From Pseudomonas nitroreducens (lineage in GTDB: Bacteria; Pseudomonadota; Gammaproteobacteria; Pseudomonadales; Pseudomonadaceae), in NCBI RefSeq assembly GCF_014204515.1, contig NZ_JACHLI010000031.1:1-64000 (forward strand): a stretch of DNA of 64,000 nt, written 5' to 3'. Shown here piece after piece: positions 34,588-44,373 of the stretch. Position numbers and translations under genes: made by a program. The notes under the pieces were generated by a model, which saw nothing but the letters and a program-made list of their open reading frames with translations, searched no databases and had not been told where the DNA came from. Every line of letters begins with the position of its first letter. Positions within the stretch are counted from its first letter, which is position 1.

Positions 34588-35355
34588 ATGAACTTCAGTT
34601 GGGACGTTTTCTGGCAATACCTGCTGCGGCCGAGCGACATCTACCTCTACGGCCTCTGGCTGACGTGCGTGATCGCTGTCAGCGCGATGCTGCTGGGCTG
34701 CGTGCTCGGACTGCTGGCGGCGCTGATGCGCCTGTCGACCAACCCGCTGCTGCAGCACCCGGTGCGCTTCTACGTGTGGCTGATGCGCGGTACGCCGCTG
34801 CTGGTGCAGATCGTCTTCCTCTACACCGCACTGGCCGCCGGCGGCCTCTTCCGCTTCGAGGACCTGGACCTGGGGCTGTTCATCCTGCCCGGTAACATCC
34901 AGGCGGCGATCATCGCCCTGGGGCTCAACGAAGGCGCGTACATGGCCGAGATCATCCGCGCCGGCATCGGCGCGGTGGACAAGGGCCAGTACGAGGCCGG
35001 CAGGTCCCTGGGCATGACCTTCCCCAAGCTGATGCGCCGCATCGTGCTGCCCCAGGCCTTCCGCGTCATCGTTCCGCCGCTGGGCAACGAGTTCAACGTG
35101 ATGCTGAAGAACACCACGCTGGTCAGCGTGATCGGCGTGCAGGAGCTGCTGCTGAGCACCCAGATGGTCACCTCGGCGACCTTCCGCGTGTTCGAGCTTT
35201 ACCTCGTCGTGGCGATCTACTTCCTCGCCCTGACCACCCTGTGGGGCTTCTTCCAGCGCTGGCTGGAAGTGCGCTTCGGCAAATCCGACGGCCAGCCCGC
35301 GGCACCGAACCGGATGTTCGGCCGGCAGGCGATGAAACTGCTGAGGGGGCGTTGA
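34588..35355 (+). CDS. Amino acid ABC transporter permease
   Basis: Inner-membrane permease of 255 aa of the HisM/GlnP type, with five or so membrane helices. The coupling loop is EAGRSLGMTFPKLMRRIVLPQA, the EAA motif that docks the ATPase. One permease gene is present where histidine-type systems have two, so it probably works as a homodimer. It ends one base before the ATPase start (TGA-A-ATG). Confidence 0.92.
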   Translation: MNFSWDVFWQYLLRPSDIYLYGLWLTCVIAVSAMLLGCVLGLLAALMRLSTNPLLQHPVRFYVWLMRGTPLLVQIVFLYTALAAGGLFRFEDLDLGLFILPGNIQAAIIALGLNEGAYMAEIIRAGIGAVDKGQYEAGRSLGMTFPKLMRRIVLPQAFRVIVPPLGNEFNVMLKNTTLVSVIGVQELLLSTQMVTSATFRVFELYLVVAIYFLALTTLWGFFQRWLEVRFGKSDGQPAAPNRMFGRQAMKLLRGR

Positions 35356-35356
35356 A

Positions 35357-36136
<780 letters not shown>

Positions 36137-36167
36137 CAACGTCATTTGAAGACCACAAGGACAAGTC

Positions 36168-37262
36168 ATGCGTAAACGCGTTCTGTTCGCCAGCACCCTC
36201 ACCCTCCTCGCCTGCGCCACCGCCGCCCAGGCCGACGACAAGCTGGTGCGCTTCTACAACTGGTCCGACTACATGGGCCCGGACACCCTGAAGAACTTCG
36301 AGAAGGACAGCGGCATCAAGGTCCAGTACGACGTCTTCGACACCAACGAGATGCTCGAGGCCAAGCTGCTTTCCGGCCACTCGGGCTACGACCTCGTGGT
36401 GCCGTCCAGCCAGTTCCTCACCAAGCAGATCAACGCCGGCGTCTACCAGAAACTCGACCGCTCGCAGCTGCCCAACTGGAAGCACCTCGACCCGCGCCTG
36501 ATGAAGCGCCTGGAAGCTGCCGATCCGGGCAACCAGTACGCCGTGCCCTACATGTGGGGTACGGTCGGCATCGGCTACAACTACGACAAGGTCAAGGCCG
36601 CCCTGGGTGACAACGCCCCGCTGGACTCCTGGGACCTGATCTTCAAGCCGGAGAACCTGGCCAAGCTGCACGGTTGCGGGGTCGCCTTCCTCGATGCACC
36701 AGTGAAGATCATCCCGCAGGCGCTGCACTACCTCGGCCTGGACCCGAACAGCACCAACCCGGACGACTACACCAAGGCCTCCGCCCTGCTGCAGAATCTT
36801 GCCCCGTCGATCACCTACTTCAACTCCTCCAAGTACACCACCGACCTCGCCAACGGCGATATCTGCGTGGCGGTCGGCTACTCCGGCGACGTGATGCAGG
36901 CGCAGACCCGCGCCCAGGAAGCCGGCAAGAAGATCGACGTGCGCTACGTGATCCCCAAGGAAGGCGCCAACCTGTGGTTCGACATGCTCGCCATCCCGCG
37001 TGACGCGAAGAACCCCAAGGGCGCCCACGCGCTGGTGAACTACCTGCTGCGCCCGGAAGTGATCGCCCCGGTCAGCGACTACGTCGGCTACGCCAACCCC
37101 AACCCGGACGCCACGCCGCTGCTCGATGCGAAAGTACGTGACAACCCCGGCATCTACCCCAGCGACGCGGTGATCGAGAAGCTCTACGTCTCCGCCGACC
37201 TGCCGCCGAAGATCCAGCGCGTGATCACCCGCGAATGGACCCGAATCAAGACTGGCCAATGA
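36168..37262 (+). CDS. PotF-like polyamine-type periplasmic binding protein
   Basis: Periplasmic protein of 364 aa. A signal peptide (LTLLACATAAQA) is followed by LVRFYNWSDYMGPDTLKNFEK, the characteristic PotD/PotF opening, and VQYDVFDTNEMLEAKLLSGHSGYDLVVPS. PotF-type proteins bind putrescine or related polyamines. No polyamine-type permease or ATPase pair lies nearby, so either it feeds the amino acid transporter just upstream or it serves a transporter elsewhere. It is the second binding protein in this cluster and is followed 18 nt later by the gamma-glutamyltransferase gene. Confidence 0.88.
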   Translation: MRKRVLFASTLTLLACATAAQADDKLVRFYNWSDYMGPDTLKNFEKDSGIKVQYDVFDTNEMLEAKLLSGHSGYDLVVPSSQFLTKQINAGVYQKLDRSQLPNWKHLDPRLMKRLEAADPGNQYAVPYMWGTVGIGYNYDKVKAALGDNAPLDSWDLIFKPENLAKLHGCGVAFLDAPVKIIPQALHYLGLDPNSTNPDDYTKASALLQNLAPSITYFNSSKYTTDLANGDICVAVGYSGDVMQAQTRAQEAGKKIDVRYVIPKEGANLWFDMLAIPRDAKNPKGAHALVNYLLRPEVIAPVSDYVGYANPNPDATPLLDAKVRDNPGIYPSDAVIEKLYVSADLPPKIQRVITREWTRIKTGQ

Positions 37263-37280
37263 CCTTCGAAGAGCCCTGCC

Positions 37281-38897
37281 ATGCTTAAGTTTTCCGCTCA
37301 TGAGTACCCCTACGCCTCCCAGCGCCAGAGCGTGTTCGCCCGCAACGGCATGGTCGCCGCCTCGCAGCCCCTGGCTGCCGAGGCCGGCATCGCCATGCTG
37401 CGTGCCGGCGGCAACGCCATCGACGCCGCCGTCGCCACCGCCGCCGCGCTGACCGTGGTCGAACCCACCGGCTGCGCCATCGGCGGCGACGCCTTCGCCC
37501 TGGTCTGGGTCAAGGACCAGCTGCACGGCCTGGACGCCAGCGGCCATGCGCCGGCTTCCATTTCCATCGACAAGGTGAAAGCCGCTGGGCACGACAAGAT
37601 GCCGGTGCACGGCTGGCTGCCGGTCACCGTGCCGGGCATTCCCTCGGCCTGGGCCGAGCTGTCCGCGCGCTTCGGCAAACTGCCCTTCGCCGACCTGCTG
37701 CAGCCCGCCATCGCCCTGGCCCGTGACGGCTTCCCGGTATCCCCGGTGGTCGCCCACCAATGGGAAATCGCCCGCCGCGAATACCAGCAGAGCCGCGCCG
37801 CTGTGCCGGCCCTGGAAACCTGGTTCGACACCTTCACCATCGATGGCGAGGCACCGCGCGCCGGCCAGCTGTTCCGCAACCCGGCCCAGGCGAAAACCCT
37901 CGCCGAGCTGGCCGAGACGAAGTGCGAAAGCTTCTACCGCGGCGCCATCGCCGAGCGCCTGGCCGCCCACTCCGCCGCCACCGGTGGCGAGCTGAGCGCT
38001 GCCGATCTGGCCGGCTACAAACCCAAGTGGGTCGAGCCGATCAAGACCAACTACCGCGGCTACGACGTCTGGGAAATCCCGCCGGCCGGCCAAGGCCTGA
38101 TCGCCCTGATGACCCTGAACATCCTCCAGGGCTACGACTTCGACCAGCGCGACAGCCAGCTCACCTGGCACCGCCAGCTCGAAGCGATGAAGAAGGCCTA
38201 CGCCGACGGCCTGCACTACATCACCGATGCCGAGCACATGCGCGTCAGCACCGCCGCGCTGCTCTCCGACGACTACGCCGCACGCCGTCGCGCCGAGATC
38301 GGCGAGCAGGCCGCCGAGCCGAAGCATGGCGACCCGCACTCCAGCGGCACCGTGTACATCGCCACCGCCGACGGCGAAGGCAACATGGTCTCGTTCATCC
38401 AGAGCGCCTACCACGGCTTCGGCTCCGGCGTGGTGTTGCCCGACAGCGGCATCGGCCTGCAGAACCGTGGCTCGGAGTTCAGCCTCGATACTGCGCACTC
38501 CAATGCCCTGGCGCCGGGCAAGAAGACCTTCCACACCATCATCCCCGGCTTCCTCAGCAAGGATGGCGTGGCTGTCGGCCCGTTCGGCGTGATGGGCGGC
38601 TACATGCAGCCCCAGGGCCACGTGCAGATGGTGATGAACCTGGTGGACTTCGGCCTCAACCCCCAGGCCGCGCTGGACGCCCCGCGTTGGCAATGGCTGG
38701 GCGGCATGAAGGTCGGCATCGAGCAGCACGCCAACCGCGACCTCGCCTTCGGCCTGGCGCGACGCGGCCACGAGGTGGAGATCGCCTGCGACCTGACCGA
38801 CTATGGGCGCGGGCAGATCATCGTCCGCGATCCAGCAACCGGTGTGCTCTGCGGCGGCACCGAGCCGCGCGCGGATTCGCATATCGCGGTCTGCTGA
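37281..38897 (+). CDS. Gamma-glutamyltransferase family protein
   Basis: Ntn-hydrolase of 538 aa. The N-terminal part has NGMVAASQPLAAEAGIAMLRAGGNAIDAAVA, the family hallmark. The autocatalytic and nucleophile threonine is T357 in HSSGTVYIATAD, where the chain should self-cleave into large and small subunits. No signal peptide is visible, unlike periplasmic Ggt, so it may be cytoplasmic like YwrD-type members. The reaction expected is hydrolysis or transfer of gamma-glutamyl groups. Clustered with an amino acid importer and a polyamine-type binding protein, it probably releases glutamate from an imported gamma-glutamyl compound. Confidence 0.88.
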   Translation: MLKFSAHEYPYASQRQSVFARNGMVAASQPLAAEAGIAMLRAGGNAIDAAVATAAALTVVEPTGCAIGGDAFALVWVKDQLHGLDASGHAPASISIDKVKAAGHDKMPVHGWLPVTVPGIPSAWAELSARFGKLPFADLLQPAIALARDGFPVSPVVAHQWEIARREYQQSRAAVPALETWFDTFTIDGEAPRAGQLFRNPAQAKTLAELAETKCESFYRGAIAERLAAHSAATGGELSAADLAGYKPKWVEPIKTNYRGYDVWEIPPAGQGLIALMTLNILQGYDFDQRDSQLTWHRQLEAMKKAYADGLHYITDAEHMRVSTAALLSDDYAARRRAEIGEQAAEPKHGDPHSSGTVYIATADGEGNMVSFIQSAYHGFGSGVVLPDSGIGLQNRGSEFSLDTAHSNALAPGKKTFHTIIPGFLSKDGVAVGPFGVMGGYMQPQGHVQMVMNLVDFGLNPQAALDAPRWQWLGGMKVGIEQHANRDLAFGLARRGHEVEIACDLTDYGRGQIIVRDPATGVLCGGTEPRADSHIAVC

Positions 38898-38903
38898 GGC
38901 AAG

Positions 38904-38933
38904 CGGCGGCCCACCTGCTTTGGCGGGCCGCCG
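38904..38933 (+). terminator. GC-rich hairpin after gamma-glutamyltransferase
   Basis: CGGCGGCCC pairs with GGGCCGCCG across a 12-nt loop, 7 nt after the stop. No T tract follows, so it is a weak terminator or a 3' stabiliser. Confidence 0.45.
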
Positions 38934-39003
38934 ACATCCGCGCCACTGCACCGCACTTATCCTCCTCGCAGGGCTTGTGAGGCCCCCATGGCAACCACTA
39001 TCA

Positions 39004-39018
39004 TGAGAAGCATTCTCA
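39004..39018 (+). promoter_or_regulatory. Fur box upstream of femI
   Basis: TGAGAAGCATTCTCA is an inverted repeat (TGAGAA-N3-TTCTCA) followed by AATGATAA, matching the 7-1-7 Fur consensus well. It ends 18 nt before the sigma factor start, so iron-replete Fur would block transcription. Confidence 0.75.
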
Positions 39019-39036
39019 AATGATAAAAGTTTCGCC

Positions 39037-39543
39037 ATGTCCTCCGTCGACGCCCCACTCCACGCCGCCGTCAGCGAGCTCTACCAGCACCATCACGGCT
39101 GGCTGCAGGGCTGGTTGCGCCGTCGCCTGGGCTGCCATGAACAGGCTGCCGACCTGGCGCAGGACACCTTTACCCGCCTGCTCGGTTCGCGCCGGGTGCT
39201 GGAAGCGCGGGAGCCGCGCGCCTACCTCACCACGGTGGCCAAGGGGCTGATGATCAACTGGTACCAGCGCCAGTCGCTGGAACGTGCCTACCTCGATGCC
39301 CTCGCCACACTGCCGGAGGAGCTGTCACCTTCGCCGGAGCAGCGTTATCTGGTGCTGGAAACCCTGCACGAGATCGATGCCCTCCTCGCCCGCCTGCCCG
39401 AGCCGGTGCGCCAGGCGTTCCTGCTCGCGCAGATCGAAGGTCTGAAATACGAGGCCATCGCCGAGCGCCTGGGCGTCTCCCTTGGCTCGGTGAAGCGCTA
39501 CATGCAACAGGCCTTCCGCCATTGCCTGGAGCTGATGGAGTGA
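39037..39543 (+). CDS. femI: ECF iron-starvation sigma factor (FemI-like)
   Basis: FecI-type extracytoplasmic sigma factor of 168 aa. Region 2 is LRRRLGCHEQAADLAQDTFTRL, and region 4 is EAIAERLGVSLGSVKRYMQQAF. It directs RNA polymerase to the receptor gene once the anti-sigma FecR-type partner relays a siderophore signal. A Fur box lies just upstream. The order sigma-FecR-TonB receptor-PepSY-MFS-hydrolase matches P. aeruginosa PA1912-PA1907, where the sigma factor is FemI. The symbol rests on synteny and family, not on a computed alignment. Confidence 0.85.
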   Translation: MSSVDAPLHAAVSELYQHHHGWLQGWLRRRLGCHEQAADLAQDTFTRLLGSRRVLEAREPRAYLTTVAKGLMINWYQRQSLERAYLDALATLPEELSPSPEQRYLVLETLHEIDALLARLPEPVRQAFLLAQIEGLKYEAIAERLGVSLGSVKRYMQQAFRHCLELME

Positions 39544-40478
39544 GCGCCGCCGAACCCATCGCCGCACGCATCCTCGACGAGGCGGCGGACTGGCTGGTGC
39601 GCCTGCAGCAGGACGCCAGCGAGGAAACCCGCCGCGCCTGCTCCGACTGGCAGCGCCAGAGCCCGCAGCACGCCCGCGCCTGGGATCGCGCCGAACGCCT
39701 GCTGGGCCAGCTCGGCAGCCTGCCCCCGGCGCTGGCGATGCCTGCACTGGGCCGTGAACGCCAGCTTGACCGCCGCCGCGCCCTCAAGCAGTTGGCCGTA
39801 CTGCTGGCCGTTGCGCCGGTGGGGCTGGCCGCCTGGCGCACGCAGCCCTGGCAGGACTGGAGCGCCGACCAGCACACCGCCGTGGGCGAGCAGCGCAGAT
39901 GGCCGCTGCCCGATGGCAGCCTGCTGACGCTCAATACCGACAGCGCCGTGGACATCGCCTTTACCCCGGTACAGCGGCTGGTGCGCCTGTTGCGCGGGGA
40001 AATCTTCCTCGACACGCGGGTAGACAGTCGCCCTTTCCTGGTGACCACCCGCGAAGGCCGGATTCGTACCGCCGAGGCCCGCTTCAATGTGCGCCAGGAT
40101 GCGCAGGCCACCCGCGTATCCGTTCTGCGCGGTCGCGTGGAAGTGGCGCCGCTGCAGGGCGACAGCCAGTGGCTGGGGGCCGGAGAGTCGGTCTCGCTGT
40201 CGGTGCAGAGCATTACCGCCATGGCGCCGATCCTCAGTCCCGACGCTTGGACCCACGGCATGCTGATGGCCGATCGCATGCCCCTGCAGACGCTGCTCGA
40301 TGAACTGGGCCGCTATCGCCGCGGAGTGCTGCGCTGCGATCCGGCGGTGGCGCAACTGGCGGTTTCCGGGGCCTTCCCGCTGCTGGACAGCGAGCTGGCG
40401 CTGTCGATGTTGCGTTCCACCTACCCCTTGCGCATCCGCCGGGTCACGGACTTGTGGATCACCCTGAGCGCCGCCTGA
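39540..40478 (+). CDS. femR: FecR-family anti-sigma factor (FemR-like)
   Basis: Inner-membrane signal relay of 312 aa. A cytoplasmic N-terminal DUF4880 domain (EAADWLVRLQQDASEETRRACSDWQRQSPQHARAWDRAE) is followed by a membrane helix (LAVLLAVAPVGLAAW) and a periplasmic FecR domain (GEQRRWPLPDGSLLTLNTDSAVDI). It contacts the receptor's signalling domain and controls the sigma factor. The start is GTG 39540, overlapping the sigma factor stop (GTGA), after GGAGCTGATGGAG. Confidence 0.88.
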   Translation: MSAAEPIAARILDEAADWLVRLQQDASEETRRACSDWQRQSPQHARAWDRAERLLGQLGSLPPALAMPALGRERQLDRRRALKQLAVLLAVAPVGLAAWRTQPWQDWSADQHTAVGEQRRWPLPDGSLLTLNTDSAVDIAFTPVQRLVRLLRGEIFLDTRVDSRPFLVTTREGRIRTAEARFNVRQDAQATRVSVLRGRVEVAPLQGDSQWLGAGESVSLSVQSITAMAPILSPDAWTHGMLMADRMPLQTLLDELGRYRRGVLRCDPAVAQLAVSGAFPLLDSELALSMLRSTYPLRIRRVTDLWITLSAA

Positions 40479-40602
40479 AGACAGGCGCCGCGAGTTAATG
40501 CAAAATAATTTCAAAAAGAAGTGAGACTTTTTCTCACTTCGGCTGGCAACAGGGGAATATCTCCCGACACGAAGCCCGCAGAGGCCCGAAGGTACCCCGT
40601 CC
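40479..40602 (+). promoter_or_regulatory. Probable sigma-controlled promoter region of receptor gene
   Basis: This A/T-rich gap contains a perfect hairpin, GAAGTGAGA (40518-40526) with TCTCACTTC (40532-40540), around a five-base loop, and no T tract after it. By analogy with other fec-type systems the cognate sigma factor should act here. I cannot assign -35 and -10 elements with confidence. Confidence 0.4.
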
Positions 40603-43011
40603 ATGTCCAGCAATCGACAAGCCCAGCCCTCCTCGCTTTCCCTGGCGGTACGCACCGCGCTGTTCTCCCTCGCCGTGGCGGTCGCCGCCCCGGTGCTGGC
40701 CGCTCCGGCCGCCGGCGAAGTGCGCAGCTACAGCATCGCCCCCGGTCCTCTGGGCCGCGCCCTGGCGTCTTTCGCCGCCGAGACCGGCGTGCATCTATCC
40801 TTTGATCCGGCGCTCACCGATGGCCTGCAAAGCCCCGGCCTGAGCGGCAACTACTCGACCCAGGGCGCCCTGGAGCGCCTGCTGCAAGGCAGCGGCCTGG
40901 AGCTGGAGGAACGCGGCGACGGCACCTTCACCCTGATCCGCGCGACCGGCGACGGCACGCTGCAGATGCAGCCCTCGCTGATCACCGGTCAGGCTTCTGG
41001 CCCCGAAGACCTGCCAGCCACCTATGCCGGCGGCCAGGTAGCCCGCGGAGGCCGCCTCGGCCTGCTGGGCAACACCGACCTGATGGACGCGCCCTTCAGC
41101 ATCACCAGCTACACCGAGAAGACCATCCAGGACCAGCAGGCGCGCAGCGTCGCCGATGTGCTACGCAACGAGCCCTCGGCGCAGATCGGCAGCGCGCGCA
41201 CCAACCTCAACGAGGACTTCTCCCTGCGCGGCTTCCCGGTGGTCAGCGCCGACGTCGCGCTCAACGGCATGTACGGCCTGGCGCCATTCTTCCGGGTGCC
41301 GGTGGAGATGGCCGAGCGCGTGGAGGTGGTGAAAGGCCCGAGCACCATGCTCAACGGCATGCCGCCCAGCGGCAACGTCGGCGGCGCGGTGAACCTGGTG
41401 ACCAAGCGCGCCGGCGACGAACCGCTGACCCGCGTGACCATGGACTACCTCTCCGACTCGGTATTCGGCACCCATGTCGACGCCGGCCGCCGCTTCGGCG
41501 AAGGCAAGGAATTCGGCGTGCGCTTCAACGGCGTCTACCGCAACGGTGACACCGCCGTCGACAAGCAGGAACTGGAAGACGGCCTCGGCTCCCTCGGCCT
41601 GGACTACGCCGGCGAGCGCCTGCGCCTGTCCGCCGACTACATCTGGCAGCGCGAGGACATCACCAACGTGGTCCGCCAGTTCACCGCCGGCCCCGGCGTG
41701 ACGAAGATTCCCCACGCGCCGGACAACGACCTGAACTATCCCGGCTACGGCGATTCGGAGATGGTCGACCGCACCCTGGTGTTCCGTGGCGAATACGACC
41801 TCACCGACTGGCTGACCGGTTACGCCGGCTACGGCGACCGCCGCAGCGAGATGGACGCCCTGGCCGGCAACCCCGTGCTGGTGGGCAACGATGGCGACTT
41901 CGTGTCCAGCCCGGCCTGGCAGGTCTACGACGTCGGCTCGCACTCCGCCGAAGCCGGCCTGCGCAGCACCTTCGACACCGGTCCGGTGCAGCACAAGCTG
42001 AACTTCGGCGCCACCCGCGTGGTGCAGAACTCGGACATCTTCTTCCTCTACACCGCCTTCCCATCCCGCGCCTCCAACCTCTACAACCCGGTCTACGCAG
42101 GCACGCCGAGCACCGACGGTTACCCGAAGAACGTGCAGAAGTACACCGCCGCCACCCTCACCAGCTATGCCCTGGCTGACACCCTGTCGATCCTCGACGG
42201 CCAGGTGGAGCTGACCCTGGGCGCACGCAAGCAACGGGTGGAATCGCAGAACTACGAGATGAACGTCGGCACTCCGGTGGGCAACGGCTACGACGAAGAG
42301 AAGACCACCCCCATGGGCGGCATCGTGGTCAAGCCGTGGGAGAACATCTCGCTCTACGCCAACTACATCGAAGGCCTGAGCCCCGGCGAGACAGCGCCCA
42401 TCGGCACTACCAACGCCGGCGAAATGCTCACGCCCTACGTCTCCAAGCAGAAGGAAGTCGGCGTCAAGGGCGAGTGGGACGGCTTCGGCGCGACCCTGGC
42501 GGCCTTCGAGATCAAGCGCCCGAGCAGCGTCAACGACAACGGCCGCTTCACCCGCGGCGGCGAGCAGCGCAACCGCGGCCTGGAGCTGAGCGTGTTCGGC
42601 GAGGTGACCGAAGGTGTGCGCCTGCTCGGCGGCGCTTCCTATACCCAGGCCAAGCTGACCAGGACCCAGGATGGCCAGTACGACGGCAACAACGGCATCG
42701 GCGTGCCGCGCAAGCAGCTGAATCTGGGCGGTGAGTACGACATCGCCCAGGTGCCAGGCCTGACCGTCACCGCCCGCACGATCTACACCGACGAGCAGTA
42801 CGTGGACCAGGCCAACAGCCTGAGCATCCCCGACTGGTGGCGCCTGGACCTGGGCGCGCGCTACCGCTTCGACACCCTCGGCAAGCCGGTGGTGCTGCGC
42901 GCCAACCTGGACAACGTGTTCGACAAGGACTACTGGGGCACTTCCACCGCCGGGTACCTGTACCTGGGCGAGGGACGCACCCTGCAGTTGTCCGCGAGCG
43001 TGGACTTCTAA
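40603..43011 (+). CDS. femA: TonB-dependent siderophore receptor with signalling domain (FemA-like)
   Basis: Outer-membrane transducer of 802 aa. After a signal peptide (ending near PVLAAPAAG), residues about 45-105 form the secretin/TonB N-terminal signalling domain (GPLGRALASFAAETGVHLSFD). This is followed by the plug (ITSYTEKTIQDQQARSVADV, RVEVVKGPSTMLNGMPPSGN, GGAVNLVTKR) and the 22-strand barrel ending in LQLSASVDF. The extra N-terminal domain shows that ligand binding is signalled to the FecR-type protein just upstream. In P. aeruginosa the syntenic FemA takes up mycobactins, so a xenosiderophore is the likely ligand. This is an inference. Confidence 0.88.
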   Translation: MSSNRQAQPSSLSLAVRTALFSLAVAVAAPVLAAPAAGEVRSYSIAPGPLGRALASFAAETGVHLSFDPALTDGLQSPGLSGNYSTQGALERLLQGSGLELEERGDGTFTLIRATGDGTLQMQPSLITGQASGPEDLPATYAGGQVARGGRLGLLGNTDLMDAPFSITSYTEKTIQDQQARSVADVLRNEPSAQIGSARTNLNEDFSLRGFPVVSADVALNGMYGLAPFFRVPVEMAERVEVVKGPSTMLNGMPPSGNVGGAVNLVTKRAGDEPLTRVTMDYLSDSVFGTHVDAGRRFGEGKEFGVRFNGVYRNGDTAVDKQELEDGLGSLGLDYAGERLRLSADYIWQREDITNVVRQFTAGPGVTKIPHAPDNDLNYPGYGDSEMVDRTLVFRGEYDLTDWLTGYAGYGDRRSEMDALAGNPVLVGNDGDFVSSPAWQVYDVGSHSAEAGLRSTFDTGPVQHKLNFGATRVVQNSDIFFLYTAFPSRASNLYNPVYAGTPSTDGYPKNVQKYTAATLTSYALADTLSILDGQVELTLGARKQRVESQNYEMNVGTPVGNGYDEEKTTPMGGIVVKPWENISLYANYIEGLSPGETAPIGTTNAGEMLTPYVSKQKEVGVKGEWDGFGATLAAFEIKRPSSVNDNGRFTRGGEQRNRGLELSVFGEVTEGVRLLGGASYTQAKLTRTQDGQYDGNNGIGVPRKQLNLGGEYDIAQVPGLTVTARTIYTDEQYVDQANSLSIPDWWRLDLGARYRFDTLGKPVVLRANLDNVFDKDYWGTSTAGYLYLGEGRTLQLSASVDF

Positions 43012-43032
43012 CGAGAACCAACGAGCCTGACG

Positions 43033-44184
43033 ATGACCGCCAAAGCCCTCCGCACCTGGTACCTGGTGCACAAGTGGACGAGCCTGATCTCCACGGTATT
43101 CCTGCTGATGCTCTGCCTCACGGGCCTGCCGCTGATCTTCCACGAAGAGATCGAGCACTACTTCGAGCCGCACCCCGAGCTCAAGCCGCTCAGCGAAGCG
43201 TCGCCGAAGATCGACTACGACGACGTGGTGGCCCGCGCCCTGGCGAAACGCCCGGGCGAGGTGGTGCGCTTCGTGTTCTGGGAACAGGACGATCCGCTGG
43301 GCGCGGTGCTCACCGCAGCGACCCTGGTGCCGCCGCCGGACGACGGGCACATCCAGCCCTTCGATGCGCGCACCGGGGAGTTCTTCGACCCGCTGCCGCC
43401 GCCGGGCGGCTTCATGTACATCATGCTCAAGCTCCACACCGACCTGTTCATGGGCCTGCCCGGCTACCTGTTCCTCGGTTTCATGGGCCTGCTGCTGGTG
43501 GCTTCGCTGGTGTCCGGCGTGGTGGTCTACACGCCGTTCATGCGCAAGCTGGACTTCGCCACCGTGCGTTCCCAGCGCAGCTCGCGGCTGAAATGGCTGG
43601 ACCTGCACAACGTGCTGGGCATCGTCACCCTCGCCTGGGTGACGGTGGTCGGCGTCACCGGGGTGATCAACACCCTGGCGCTGCCGATCCTCATGCTCTG
43701 GCAAGGCGGCCAACTGGCCGAGATGACCGCGCCCTACAAGGACGCGCCGCCCCTGGAGCAGCTCGGCTCGCTGCACAAGGCCATCGAGACCGCGCGCAAG
43801 GCGGCGCCGGACATGGAGCCCAGCTTCGTCGGCTTCCCCGGCACGCAGTTCAGCAGCAAGCACCACTACGCCGTGTTCATGCGCGGCAACACACCGCTCA
43901 CCGAACGCCTGCTCAAGCCCGCGCTGGTGGACGCCGAGACCGGCGAGCTGACCGACATGCGCGAGATGCCGCTGTACGTGAAGACCCTGCTGCTGTCCCA
44001 GCCGCTGCATTTCGGCGATTACGGCGGCATGCCGCTGAAGATCGTCTGGGCACTGCTGGACATGGTCAGCATCGTCATCCTCGCCAGCGGCCTGTACCTG
44101 TGGCTCGGCCGACGTCGAACGCCCATCGAGAAACGCCTGGCGGAACTGGATTCCGGCGGTCTGGCCACGGAGGTGAAGGCATGA
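43033..44184 (+). CDS. PepSY-associated membrane protein
   Basis: Inner-membrane protein of 383 aa with a PepSY_TM architecture. An N-terminal helix follows LRTWYLVHKWTSLISTVFLLMLCLTGLPLIFHEEIEHYF, there are paired periplasmic PepSY-like regions, and three more helices lie around YLFLGFMGLLLVASLVSGVVV, LGIVTLAWVTVVGVTGVI and LLDMVSIVILASGLYLWLG. Relatives next to TonB receptors are thought to act in periplasmic reduction of ferric siderophores. The conserved histidines in HKWTS, FHEEIEH, LHTD and LHNVLG could bind haem. It is 21 nt after the receptor and overlaps the next gene by 4 nt. Confidence 0.88.
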   Translation: MTAKALRTWYLVHKWTSLISTVFLLMLCLTGLPLIFHEEIEHYFEPHPELKPLSEASPKIDYDDVVARALAKRPGEVVRFVFWEQDDPLGAVLTAATLVPPPDDGHIQPFDARTGEFFDPLPPPGGFMYIMLKLHTDLFMGLPGYLFLGFMGLLLVASLVSGVVVYTPFMRKLDFATVRSQRSSRLKWLDLHNVLGIVTLAWVTVVGVTGVINTLALPILMLWQGGQLAEMTAPYKDAPPLEQLGSLHKAIETARKAAPDMEPSFVGFPGTQFSSKHHYAVFMRGNTPLTERLLKPALVDAETGELTDMREMPLYVKTLLLSQPLHFGDYGGMPLKIVWALLDMVSIVILASGLYLWLGRRRTPIEKRLAELDSGGLATEVKA

Positions 44185-44372
44185 GGCGCGGACTCTGGAT
44201 GATCTTCCGCTGGCCCGTCGCGCTGGCCGTGCTGAGCACCTTCGGGTTGCTCTCGGCGCTGCTGGGCGATGGACTTTTCGACGTGCTGTCGTGGATTTCC
44301 CTTGGTGTTCCGCTGCTGCTGATCGTCTTTGTATGGACACGAATGCCTCGCCGTCCCAAGGAGCCCCGCTGA
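44181..44372 (+). CDS. 63-residue two-helix membrane protein
   Basis: Small protein of 63 aa starting at ATG 44181, whose first bases overlap the PepSY gene stop (ATGA). Two hydrophobic segments (VALAVLSTFGLLSALLG and ISLGVPLLLIVFVW) flank a short acidic loop, and the C-terminus is basic (TRMPRRPKEPR). Tight coupling on both sides (the MFS gene starts 1 nt after its stop) supports real translation. Function is unknown; it is probably an accessory subunit of the PepSY protein or the MFS transporter. Confidence 0.75.
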   Translation: MRRGLWMIFRWPVALAVLSTFGLLSALLGDGLFDVLSWISLGVPLLLIVFVWTRMPRRPKEPR

Positions 44373-44373
44373 A

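Noticed and set aside
41161..44340. 1059-codon frame antisense to femA and the PepSY gene
   Set aside because: Shadow of two well-supported plus-strand genes; composition typical of antisense high-GC frames.
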